16,079 bases of DNA from contig JACRPJ010000076.1 in the NCBI GenBank assembly GCA_016213985.1, positions 1-16,079 of the forward strand, read 5' to 3'. Positions 1 to 6,173 of this stretch are shown here, in pieces. Every line of letters starts with the position of its first letter. The first letter of the stretch is position 1. This DNA comes from Candidatus Woesearchaeota archaeon (GTDB taxonomy: Archaea > Nanobdellota > Nanobdellia > Woesearchaeales > GW2011-AR9). Both the position numbers and the translations under genes were made by a program. Below the pieces are notes generated by a model. The model was given only the letters and a program-made list of their open reading frames with translations. It searched no databases and had not been told where the DNA came from.

Positions 1-839
1 TAACTAATGTTGTCCAGACTAATTGCACTCTTCTTGCCGATGATTCTTTTGTGGGATTCTTACATAACAATAGATTTAATATAGGAATCAGCTGTGATGG
101 TCCATCTGAGATTCATGATGTAATGAGGCCTTTGGTGAATGGTATGCCCTCACTAAAATTGGTGGAGAAAGGCGTAGCCAATTTAAGTAGGTACGTTAGA
201 GGAAATCTTTCAGGGAATTGTGTTGTATCAAAACTTAGCTTAGATAAGGCAAAAGAGATTTACCACTTTTTTAAAGAAAAGGGCTTCTCAACATTACTTA
301 TCTCTCCTTATGAGGGCAGAGACATCTCTCTAATCTTAGAAACAAATGAGTATTTCAAGTTAATGAAAGATTTTTATTCTCTTTGGACCTCAGATGATAA
401 GCCCATTCCGAACGTTTCTCCTTTCGTGAACATTGTAAAGAAACTTTTTGCTGCCCCGGATAATAATTGTTACTTTGATGGCTCTTGTTTTAATTATTTT
501 CTCGCAGTTGACCCAGATGGTAACATTTCTCCATGTTGCACTATTGATAAACCGATTTTAGGAAATATTAATCATGATTCGATTGAGAGTATCTTGTCCT
601 CAAGCGAACTTAGTGAATTAAAAAAAATTGAGGGAAAAGTTAAAAGCAACTGTGAGTTAACTTGTGACTATTTTTACGTGTGTAATGGTGGATGTAGAGG
701 TAGTTCATATTTAACCTCGGGAGACATTTCAGTTAAAGATATCTATTGTGAAGGACGTTACTTGCTCATTGATTATATAAAGAAAGATTTGGAGGAGAGG
801 ATCAACTTTAATCGCAGGGAGGAAGCTAAGCTAATCTAA
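1..839 (+). CDS. Radical SAM/SPASM domain protein, C-terminal part (5' end outside window)
   Basis: The reading frame is open to the left window edge (first full codon at base 3), so the GTG at 51 is internal and the N-terminal part with the CxxxCxxC cluster lies outside. What is visible starts with VVQTNCTLL and continues into FNIGISCDGPSEIHD, the barrel-strand signature shared by anaerobic sulfatase-maturase-like radical SAM enzymes. The C-terminal part is a complete-looking SPASM region: Cys codons at 468 and 486, a DPDGNISPCC segment near 516-539, LGNI near 558, then CELTCDYFYVCNGGC at 651-695 and a last Cys at 747. SPASM domains hold two auxiliary Fe-S clusters, and many such enzymes modify Cys-containing peptides or proteins. 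It lies 26 nt upstream of a Cys-rich small protein and shares its operon, so that protein is a natural candidate substrate (inference). The exact reaction cannot be told from the sequence. Confidence 0.9.
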   Translation, partial: TNVVQTNCTLLADDSFVGFLHNNRFNIGISCDGPSEIHDVMRPLVNGMPSLKLVEKGVANLSRYVRGNLSGNCVVSKLSLDKAKEIYHFFKEKGFSTLLISPYEGRDISLILETNEYFKLMKDFYSLWTSDDKPIPNVSPFVNIVKKLFAAPDNNCYFDGSCFNYFLAVDPDGNISPCCTIDKPILGNINHDSIESILSSSELSELKKIEGKVKSNCELTCDYFYVCNGGCRGSSYLTSGDISVKDIYCEGRYLLIDYIKKDLEERINFNRREEAKLI

Positions 840-853
840 AATAAAATAATTTT

Positions 854-858
854 GAGGT
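854..858 (+). promoter_or_regulatory. Ribosome binding site of the Cys-rich protein gene
   Basis: GAGGT lies 7 nt before the ATG at 866 and matches the archaeal anti-Shine-Dalgarno sequence. It supports this start and shows the gene is translated as an internal operon member. Confidence 0.6.
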
Positions 859-865
859 CTCTAAA

Positions 866-1285
866 ATGACTAACACAAATCTCGAAGAAAAAATCAGTTT
901 TTTTAATCAACTCAAATCTAATCTTAAAAATAAAGTATTGGCTTATGTAACTATTCTTGCTATTAGCTCTACTTTTGATTGTGAAGTTGAATATACCAAG
1001 CCTTCGGAAGAATGTTGCCAAGAAAAACAATGCTCTTCAAAGCAAAACACACCAGTCTGTGATGGCAAAAACGATGATTGTTATTGTAGAGCTAAAACCT
1101 GTTGTGAAGAAATAAAATGTGAAGAATCCTTTCTGATATGTGAAGAAGGAGATATCCATTGCTATTGCCGCGAGCCGTTTGAACATAGCAAAATAGCCTG
1201 CTGTATGGAAATACACTGCCCATTGGGAAACGCACAAAACAGTTTGGAGATTGTTATTGCAAATTTTAAAATAAAGCCGGGGTGA
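866..1285 (+). CDS. Cys-rich small protein, candidate substrate of flanking radical SAM enzymes
   Basis: This is a 139-aa protein with 16 cysteines, all after residue 38. Residues 1-38 are Cys-free, with a charged amphipathic start and a short hydrophobic stretch (VLAYVTILAISS) that could be a leader or a weak signal peptide. The rest is a repeated pattern, CC-x4-C-x(6-8)-C-x6-C-Y-C-R-x(3-9), present twice and begun a third time as CC-x4-C. The repeats start near bases 1013, 1100 and 1199. Linkers are rich in Asp, Glu and Lys, and the 22-residue tail after the last Cys has none. I recognise no named family. The position between two radical SAM enzymes suggests a maturation substrate; a metal-binding or disulfide-rich secreted protein is the alternative. 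The stop overlaps the ribosome binding site of the next gene. Confidence 0.8.
   Translation: MTNTNLEEKISFFNQLKSNLKNKVLAYVTILAISSTFDCEVEYTKPSEECCQEKQCSSKQNTPVCDGKNDDCYCRAKTCCEEIKCEESFLICEEGDIHCYCREPFEHSKIACCMEIHCPLGNAQNSLEIVIANFKIKPG
1279..1285 (+). promoter_or_regulatory. Ribosome binding site overlapping the preceding stop codon
   Basis: GGGGTGA contains the TGA stop of the Cys-rich gene and lies 5 nt before the ATG at 1291. This makes ATG 1291 the preferred start of the next gene over the GTG at 1282, and suggests translational coupling. Confidence 0.55.
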
Positions 1286-1290
1286 ATAAA

Positions 1291-2496
1291 ATGAGTCATG
1301 AAGAAAAATATGAAAAAGCGTTAGAACAAAGAATTGAAAAAGTGATTTCAAAAAATAGTCCTGTTTATGACTATTTACACAAGGTTAAAGAGGGAGGTAA
1401 AGAGATAATCCAAAAAGTAATGTTCTACTCTTTTGTTGGTCTTCTTAATTTGATAAGTTATTCAAATAATCCCTCTGCCGAGGTTAAAAAGCCAAGAGAC
1501 GAAAGGGCTAATTTTTCAGAGCAGGAGAAAGAGGTATTGAGCAAGTATTCCATGTGGTATAGCTTAGTAGAGGGTAACGCAGGGCGTATATCCAATATAA
1601 TGTCAGAAAAAATAACCGCCAAGTCTGAAGAGAAAGAGTTTTTTATCCAGTGGCACTTGACTGACCGGTGCGACCTCCGCTGTAAACATTGTTACATTCC
1701 ACATACCATTAAGAGTGGTGCATTAAGGCCGGAATTGAGTACAGAAAAAGTTAAAGAGATAATAGATCAATATTCTACTTGGCTGTCAGAGTGGAGAATA
1801 AGGGGGGAAATAAACTTTTCAGGAGGGAATCCCCTAATGTATGAAAGCTTTTTTGACCTCGCCCGATATACTTCTAATAAGGGCATTCGTGTTAATGTAC
1901 TTGGAAACCCCACTTCGCTACTAGAGAAAGAAACTTTACTTAAACTAAAAGAAGTAAAAGTATCCAAGTATCAGGTAAGCATTGACGGCTTAGAAGAGAA
2001 TCATGAAAAAATTAGGGGTGAAGGATCGTATGAAATAGCTATGAACGGTTTAGAAAATCTTATTCACTATCATATCGATGCAGTAGTTTCTTCAACAGTA
2101 ATCAAAGAAAATTATAAGGACCTGCCTTTGCTAACAGAAATACTTATCCGTAAGGGGGTTTTTTTGCATGGATTTTCCCGAGTTATCCCCACCGGAGAAG
2201 GAGCTAGGTATTCACAAAGCTTTTTTACACCACAAGAATATCGCTCTTTCATGTATGAGATGCACAATACTTATGTGAAGTTACGGAAAGAAGGCCTAAA
2301 GTTTAATACCTCCACCAAAGATCCACTATGGGCTTTGTTATTCTATGAACTAGGATTAATAACTCCAACAAACCACCACAATTTAATTTGTGGAGGATGT
2401 AGCGTGGGGATGAATGGACTGACCATAGATGTAGATGGAACAGTTTACTCCTGCAGGAGGTTGGAAATTCCGTTGGGTAATGTTGGAGGGGAATAG
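1291..2496 (+). CDS. Radical SAM peptide-modifying enzyme with truncated SPASM region
   Basis: A 401-aa radical SAM protein. The 4Fe-4S/SAM motif CDLRCKHCY has its Cys codons at 1669, 1681 and 1690. It is followed by the glycine-rich SAM-binding segment FSGGNPL, YQVSIDGLEENHEKIRG and FSRVIPTGEG, as in SPASM-type peptide maturases. About 125 residues precede the CxxxCxxC, which is long, and include a hydrophobic stretch (VMFYSFVGLLNLISY). The C-terminus starts a SPASM region (CGGCSVGMNGLTIDVDG, then VYSC, then LGNV) but stops three residues after GNV, so the usual second half with its Cys-x2-Cys and further Cys ligands is missing. No other frame continues it. The enzyme may be a short-domain type carrying fewer clusters, or a truncated copy. 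By position its substrate should be the Cys-rich protein just upstream (inference). Confidence 0.88.
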   Translation: MSHEEKYEKALEQRIEKVISKNSPVYDYLHKVKEGGKEIIQKVMFYSFVGLLNLISYSNNPSAEVKKPRDERANFSEQEKEVLSKYSMWYSLVEGNAGRISNIMSEKITAKSEEKEFFIQWHLTDRCDLRCKHCYIPHTIKSGALRPELSTEKVKEIIDQYSTWLSEWRIRGEINFSGGNPLMYESFFDLARYTSNKGIRVNVLGNPTSLLEKETLLKLKEVKVSKYQVSIDGLEENHEKIRGEGSYEIAMNGLENLIHYHIDAVVSSTVIKENYKDLPLLTEILIRKGVFLHGFSRVIPTGEGARYSQSFFTPQEYRSFMYEMHNTYVKLRKEGLKFNTSTKDPLWALLFYELGLITPTNHHNLICGGCSVGMNGLTIDVDGTVYSCRRLEIPLGNVGGE

Positions 2497-2526
2497 AATG
2501 AAAGCAAAAAGTTCTTTACCAATACC

Positions 2527-2537
2527 TTTTTATATTC
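2527..2537 (+). promoter_or_regulatory. TATA box for the M64 peptidase gene
   Basis: TTTTTATATTC in the 53-nt gap after the radical SAM gene. A start of transcription about 25 nt downstream would fall close to the ATG at 2559, pointing to a leaderless transcript starting at that codon rather than at ATG 2550. No ribosome binding site is visible. Confidence 0.5.
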
Positions 2538-2549
2538 TTAAATAATTTC

Positions 2550-3884
2550 ATGCAATTGATGAACCTGAAGAATAATTATAGAAAGTACACTTGCTTTGCG
2601 CTCATGCTTCTCATAGTTGTTTCACTTACTCTACTGCTCGTTAGCTGCTCCAAAGGAAAAGCAGCCTGGTCAGAGGACTACCGGTACGCTAAAATCAGAC
2701 CCAGCACCCCAAAAATATCGACACTCACTAATTGTGTGATTACAGGTACTTGTATTAAAATAGCTGGAGACGGTAAGCCAGGACATTTAGATATTGTTTT
2801 TGTAGCTGAGAACTACACCATTTCAGAAATTAACCTGCTAAAGGAAGATCTAACCCAACTAATTCTAGGAATCCAGAATGCTCCAGTCACTTTTGTCCAA
2901 AAAGGCTTCCTACGAATAAAACCTTTAAGGGAAAATAGCAACAAAATTAATATATATTTTATTAACAAAAGCTTTATTTCGGGCAAAACAGGTTATGACG
3001 CAGAGAAACAGCTTTTTTCCTTGGTTAAAAGTTACTTTCCTGAGTTTAGTACTTACAATGAGGGCACTAACAAAGATATAATAATAGTACTAAATAAAGA
3101 AGAAGCAGGAAACCCCGCAGCAACCTACGACCCTGATTTGAACGTAATGACCGGAATAGTCTATCTCAATTATTTCATTCCAGAAAGTTATTATGACCTT
3201 GCTACTCTCGCCCATGAATTTGGACATGCCTTTGCTGATTTGAATGATGAATATTTTTGGCCGGGCTCGTTTTTCCCTCCGGATAAATTATTCAAAAAAG
3301 GAACCAGACAAACCGGCTTTGGCTCCAGTAACTGTGACTTGCATATCGAACCGGAAATATGGTGCGAAAGCACCGACCAGGAAAAATATCAGCAATTTAA
3401 GTGGGCTGCAAACTTGAGTCAAGCTTGTTATTCCGCCATCAAAAACAAAGAAAGTTATATTTGGTACAAAATATGTCCCCAGTTAAATTTAAGTGGTTTT
3501 TGGGGCAAAGATTTTGAAGCTAAGGTGTGCAATTGCAATAACCTTTCGGTATTATTAGAGACTAAACAAATTATCGTAGATGGTATAAAAACATCAGTTT
3601 TCCCTTCTGTGGCCTGTTATGAAAACACCCTTAAACCTTTAAAGTATATTAATCTTGGAAAAAACTGCAAACCAGGATACGGCTACTACTTTGGCTGCGG
3701 TACGGCTGCAAATGCATTTAGATCTGTTCCTTATAGCATTATGGGTTGTGGAGACGCAGATGACTGCAACAAATTTTATTATATTTACCCGAGTGGAAAT
3801 TATTATTTCCCTGCCAATACTACCCTAGAGTTTAGCCCTCCAGCCCGAGAGCAGATGAAAGCAGTATTCAATAATTATTCCTAA
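2550..3884 (+). CDS. M64 (IgA peptidase-like) family zinc metallopeptidase, lipoprotein
   Basis: A 444-aa secreted metallopeptidase. The N-terminus is a lipoprotein signal peptide: a basic start, a hydrophobic run of about 20 residues and the lipobox LLVSC, so it is probably anchored to the outer face of the membrane. The mature part begins the M64 fold with LDIVFVAENYT, a variant of the family's DIVFLGDGYT. The zinc motif is HEFGHAFADLNDEY (bases 3213-3254) with His222, Glu223 and His226 as metal and catalytic residues and the family's following Asp-Glu-Tyr. Near the C-terminus, YSIMG and then PPAREQM correspond to the conserved M64 end. It carries about a dozen Cys, fitting an extracellular enzyme. 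ATG 2559 is an alternative start favoured by the TATA spacing. It follows the radical SAM operon by 53 nt, and a role in processing its product is possible but unproven. Confidence 0.88.
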   Translation: MQLMNLKNNYRKYTCFALMLLIVVSLTLLLVSCSKGKAAWSEDYRYAKIRPSTPKISTLTNCVITGTCIKIAGDGKPGHLDIVFVAENYTISEINLLKEDLTQLILGIQNAPVTFVQKGFLRIKPLRENSNKINIYFINKSFISGKTGYDAEKQLFSLVKSYFPEFSTYNEGTNKDIIIVLNKEEAGNPAATYDPDLNVMTGIVYLNYFIPESYYDLATLAHEFGHAFADLNDEYFWPGSFFPPDKLFKKGTRQTGFGSSNCDLHIEPEIWCESTDQEKYQQFKWAANLSQACYSAIKNKESYIWYKICPQLNLSGFWGKDFEAKVCNCNNLSVLLETKQIIVDGIKTSVFPSVACYENTLKPLKYINLGKNCKPGYGYYFGCGTAANAFRSVPYSIMGCGDADDCNKFYYIYPSGNYYFPANTTLEFSPPAREQMKAVFNNYS

Positions 3885-3913
3885 GATTATCTTTCTCTTC
3901 TAAATTAAAGCAA

Positions 3914-3925
3914 TATTTAAAAATA
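3914..3925 (+). promoter_or_regulatory. TATA box for the single-pass membrane protein gene
   Basis: TATTTAAAAATA is centred about 33 nt before ATG 3953, giving a leader of only a few nucleotides. There is no ribosome binding site next to the ATG, consistent with near-leaderless translation. Confidence 0.5.
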
Positions 3926-3952
3926 GCACTCTATAGAAGATATAGAAGACCA

Positions 3953-4702
3953 ATGGATGAGGAAGAAATTAAAATCGAGAAGCTGGAGCATGGCCCAGAA
4001 CCAATATTGACAGAAAAAGAACCAGAATCCAAAGTTTCAAAGGAAGATGCCACCCCAACTGACAATAAAAGCATTATCATCGCCCTGGCCATTATCATTG
4101 GTGTATTTGGATTAGCCATCGCAGGGATGAAAATCTACAATTATTTTGCTGCTTCTTCGTTGATAAATATCGATGATCTGCATAAAGAAAATCTAGAAGA
4201 GGGACTTGCCCAGAAAGAAGGGTATGTTTATAATGGATACAGCTTTGTTTATGTAGACGGGCTGTGGTGGACGGAAGTAAACCGTTTCGGAACCCTGTTA
4301 AAAATACCGCTCCATTTCGGACCGAAAGAGGTTGAAGAGATTAAAATCTATGGAAAGCTTAACCAAACTGAGTTCAACCAAGGAGACAACGTGTACATTG
4401 CTATCAATCCTAATACCATCAGCAAATACTATACTTTAGCTATTTCCGAGCTGAGTTTTAATGTAGCTAAGGGAATCGACAAAACCCCAGTAGGCTCGTG
4501 CACCGAACTCAACCCCGATTGTGGCAATAGAACGATCATCAGCTGCAATAATACCCTAGGAAAGCCGGTTATCGAATTAGCTTGGGAGAATAAAACCATG
4601 ATTTTTATGTCCGGAAGTTGCATCAAAGTGACTGGAGAGGGCTACGGCCTAGTAAAAGCAGTAGACCGGCTGTTATTGCAGTGGTATGGAGTAATGAACT
4701 AA
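3953..4702 (+). CDS. Single-pass membrane protein with extracytoplasmic domain, function unknown
   Basis: A 249-aa protein. Residues 1-38 are highly charged and acidic (cytoplasmic), and 39-61 form one hydrophobic segment (SIIIALAIIIGVFGLAIAG). The remaining roughly 185 residues form an outside domain with YVYNGYSFVYVDGLWWTEV, a KIPLHFGP segment and four Cys (C182, C189, C197, C222), probably disulfide-bonded. The YNGxxFVxVDGLW type of motif recurs, as far as I recall, in uncharacterised membrane proteins of DPANN archaea, with no known function. The gene ends in a 4-nt convergent overlap with the gene on the - strand. It has its own TATA box, so it is not necessarily co-transcribed with the upstream peptidase. 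Confidence 0.8.
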   Translation: MDEEEIKIEKLEHGPEPILTEKEPESKVSKEDATPTDNKSIIIALAIIIGVFGLAIAGMKIYNYFAASSLINIDDLHKENLEEGLAQKEGYVYNGYSFVYVDGLWWTEVNRFGTLLKIPLHFGPKEVEEIKIYGKLNQTEFNQGDNVYIAINPNTISKYYTLAISELSFNVAKGIDKTPVGSCTELNPDCGNRTIISCNNTLGKPVIELAWENKTMIFMSGSCIKVTGEGYGLVKAVDRLLLQWYGVMN

Positions 4703-5076
4703 CTTCTTAACCCCAGCACTTCCAAGTTTCCGGAACCATCGACCGTAACTACACGAAAATTGAATCCCAACTCCAACACTGCTTCCAACAAGGCCATATG
4801 TTCCTTTCCCGAACCGGAAGCAAGGTTTAAGGCAACTTCAAAATCGGAAATTTTAGGTTTAAGTTGCTGTTTAATCTGCTCAGTTAAAGAAAGAAGGTCA
4901 GAATTATCCGCATCCACCACCACTAAAAAGGTATTATCCCTCTTATTCCTGAAATTTTCTTCTCCAAATTTATTGGTGATTAAGAATACCCTGTTCCAAT
5001 TATGGGCTTGAATAATCCGACTCACTTCGGCCCAAGTCCCTTTTCCAGTAGACAACAAGGCAATTAAAGTTGGCAT
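4699..5076 (-). CDS. Small CARF/Rossmann-like domain protein, function unknown
   Basis: A 125-aa soluble protein with alternating beta-alpha pattern: MPTLIALLSTGKGTWAEVSR, then RVFLITN, FLVVVDAD and a core segment FEVALNLASGSGKEHMAL followed by a helix and FRVVTVDGSG. The N-terminal strand-loop-helix and the asparagine/serine-glycine-lysine loop resemble CARF-type nucleotide-sensing domains, in which the equivalent loop reads NLTGGTK or similar. No effector domain (HTH, nuclease) is attached and no CRISPR genes are nearby, so the assignment is fold-level only. An ATG at 5076 with TTTAAATAAT centred about 25 nt upstream indicates a leaderless gene. It lies just downstream of the broken HAD gene on the same strand but has its own promoter. 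Confidence 0.75.
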   Translation of the reverse strand: MPTLIALLSTGKGTWAEVSRIIQAHNWNRVFLITNKFGEENFRNKRDNTFLVVVDADNSDLLSLTEQIKQQLKPKISDFEVALNLASGSGKEHMALLEAVLELGFNFRVVTVDGSGNLEVLGLRS

Positions 5077-5096
5077 AAAGAAATTAAGTAATAAAG

Positions 5097-5106
5097 ATTA
5101 TTTAAA
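5097..5106 (-). promoter_or_regulatory. TATA box for the CARF-like gene
   Basis: On the - strand this reads GATTTAAATA, about 25 nt before the ATG at 5076, with no ribosome binding site between. It supports a leaderless start. It sits immediately beyond the stop of the HAD pseudogene. Confidence 0.5.
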
Positions 5107-5813
5107 TCATTTGGTTAATTCTTTTAATTCCTTATCGAACAATTTCAGGGCGCCATAAAAATCAGGGAAATGATGGTCAACATAAGAACATAACTCTGGC
5201 TTCTTTAGATTTATCCCAATACGCATCCTTACCTTGCTCCAGGCATCAATATCGTTCTCATTATCTCCAAAATAAGCGGCCCTGGAGAAGTCTGCTCCCT
5301 GCGAAGCAATTACTTCCTCCACAATTCTTCATTTTTTCCATAAAGGAACTTTCTCTATTCCGTCACCAGAGAACTTGCCATTAATGACCCGCAACTCGTT
5401 AGCTATCACAAAATCCAAGCCCATATCCTTTTTAATCCTGCTAGCTACTAAGTCAACGCCACTACTGACTATTCCTCTCTTCACTTTCTCTTTATGGAGA
5501 TAAGCACAGAACTCTCTAAGTCCGGGGGTGTACGGAGGAGGAAATATCTGTTTGCACACCAACTCCACTGGAATTCCTTCGAGAATACCACAATTCTTTT
5601 GGAACCATTCTTCATACAATTTTGGTTGGGAATAATAATTAAGATTTTCAAGCCATTCCTCTCCTTTCCCAGAAGCAATCCCATCGCATCCCAGCTGGAG
5701 TGAAACGAACTATTTTGATACTGCACAGAAGTACCGTCTATATCAAATATCACTATATCGATTTTATCTACTAAACGCATGGCTGGCTTAGCACCAAGAT
5801 AATTATTAAGCAT
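5107..5813 (-). pseudogene. HAD-superfamily (phosphoserine-phosphatase-like) hydrolase, broken by frameshift and in-frame stop
   Basis: Reading across two lesions gives one HAD hydrolase of about 235 residues. Motif I IVIFDIDGT (about 5760-5730), cap region with YEEWFQ and PYTPGLREF, motif II GIVSSGVD (near 5478), and motif III YFGDNENDIDA (near 5280) are all present in order, as in HAD-IB phosphatases. Lesion 1 is a one-base loss within 5661-5670, a G-rich run on the - strand: the frame switches after GLLLGK and the sense continues as GEEWLENLNYY. Lesion 2 is an in-frame TGA at 5329-5331, between VPLWKK and RIVEEVIASQ. The start is taken as ATG 5813 with GGAGGT at 5826-5831; ATG 5780 is an alternative. 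A MITE-like element sits 30 nt upstream of 5813. Assembly error could mimic one lesion but less easily both. Confidence 0.85.
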
Positions 5814-5825
5814 TTTTATTATACA

Positions 5826-5831
5826 ACCTCC
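5826..5831 (-). promoter_or_regulatory. Ribosome binding site of the HAD pseudogene
   Basis: On the - strand this is GGAGGT, 12 nt before ATG 5813, slightly long spacing. It shows the gene was once translated from a leadered mRNA whose promoter must lie further upstream, where the inserted element now is. Confidence 0.45.
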
Positions 5832-5843
5832 ACATTTCAACCC

Positions 5844-5851
5844 AAAAAACA
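5844..5851. repeat. Target site duplication, left copy (element 1)
   Basis: AAAAAACA directly abuts the left terminal inverted repeat. It is identical to the copy at 6119-6126 that abuts the right end. Confidence 0.8.
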
Positions 5852-6118
5852 GTATGTGCATAGCTCGTTCGGGGCGCTCGTCTGTCAAAAACCACCCATC
5901 ATAGATGGGTGGCATGTTGCTACGGTTTACCGCATCCAGGTGGTTTTTGAGCATGCTCGAAAACATACCATGATAGATTATTTACATGGACTTACATCCA
6001 TCAGTCACAGACTGATGGTATGTTTTCGACATATAAAGAAGAGTTTCGAGACGAGCGCACATAGTTTGACTTTCGACGATACAAAGCCCTCACTGGCCAA
6101 TTGGCGCTATGCACATAC
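5852..6118. mobile_element. MITE-like non-autonomous element 1 (267 bp, hairpin-rich)
   Basis: Terminal inverted repeats of 13 bp (GTATGTGCATAGC at 5852-5864, its reverse complement at 6106-6118) are perfect and are flanked by perfect 8-bp direct repeats AAAAAACA. Inside are nested inverted repeats: 5874-5883 with 6049-6058 (10 bp), 5885-5896 with 5939-5950 (12 bp), 5957-5971 with 6015-6029 (15 bp), and two tight 9-bp hairpins with 3-nt loops at 5892-5912 and 5998-6018. A 10-bp palindrome at 5949-5958 separates the two inner arms. There is no plausible transposase gene; the open frames across it have no family features. The element must be moved by a transposase encoded elsewhere. An 8-bp duplication fits several IS families, so none is named. 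Confidence 0.85.
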
Positions 6119-6126
6119 AAAAAACA
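6119..6126. repeat. Target site duplication, right copy (element 1)
   Basis: AAAAAACA directly follows the right terminal inverted repeat and equals the left copy at 5844-5851. Confidence 0.8.
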
Positions 6127-6130
6127 ATAA

Positions 6131-6140
6131 AATATTTAAA
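6131..6140 (+). promoter_or_regulatory. TATA box for the small membrane protein gene, possibly once bidirectional
   Basis: AATATTTAAA lies about 50 nt before ATG 6187, giving a leader of about 26 nt that carries the ribosome binding site. The box reads TTTAAATATT on the other strand, with a purine-rich stretch upstream of it there. With element 1 and one target copy removed (275 bp), it would lie about 47 nt before the HAD start, so it may have served both genes. Confidence 0.5.
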
Positions 6141-6173
6141 CCTGTTTCTTTTACTAGGTTAAAGTTAAATCAA

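Noticed and set aside
1282-1284. GTG as start of the second radical SAM gene
   Set aside because: It overlaps the ribosome binding site GGGGTGA itself. ATG 1291 has the proper 5-nt spacing.
1037-1351. 104-aa open frame opposite the Cys-rich gene
   Set aside because: It is the antisense shadow of the Cys-rich coding region, which has the better start, ribosome binding site and operon position.
5329-5331. TGA read as an amino acid (recoded genetic code) to explain the open frames past TGA here and at 7809
   Set aside because: TGA ends the Cys-rich gene at 1283-1285 and the lipoprotein gene at 14051-14053, both with normal operon overlaps. Both interrupted genes also carry a separate frameshift, so decay explains them better.
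5481-5966. 161-aa open frame starting inside element 1 and running into the HAD gene
   Set aside because: Its first 50 residues come from the mobile element and its last 60 are out of frame after the one-base loss. Only the middle is real HAD sequence.
5852-6118. Element 1 as a housekeeping structured RNA (RNase P or SRP RNA)
   Set aside because: No conserved core motifs of either RNA were recognised, and the perfect border duplications show insertion instead.
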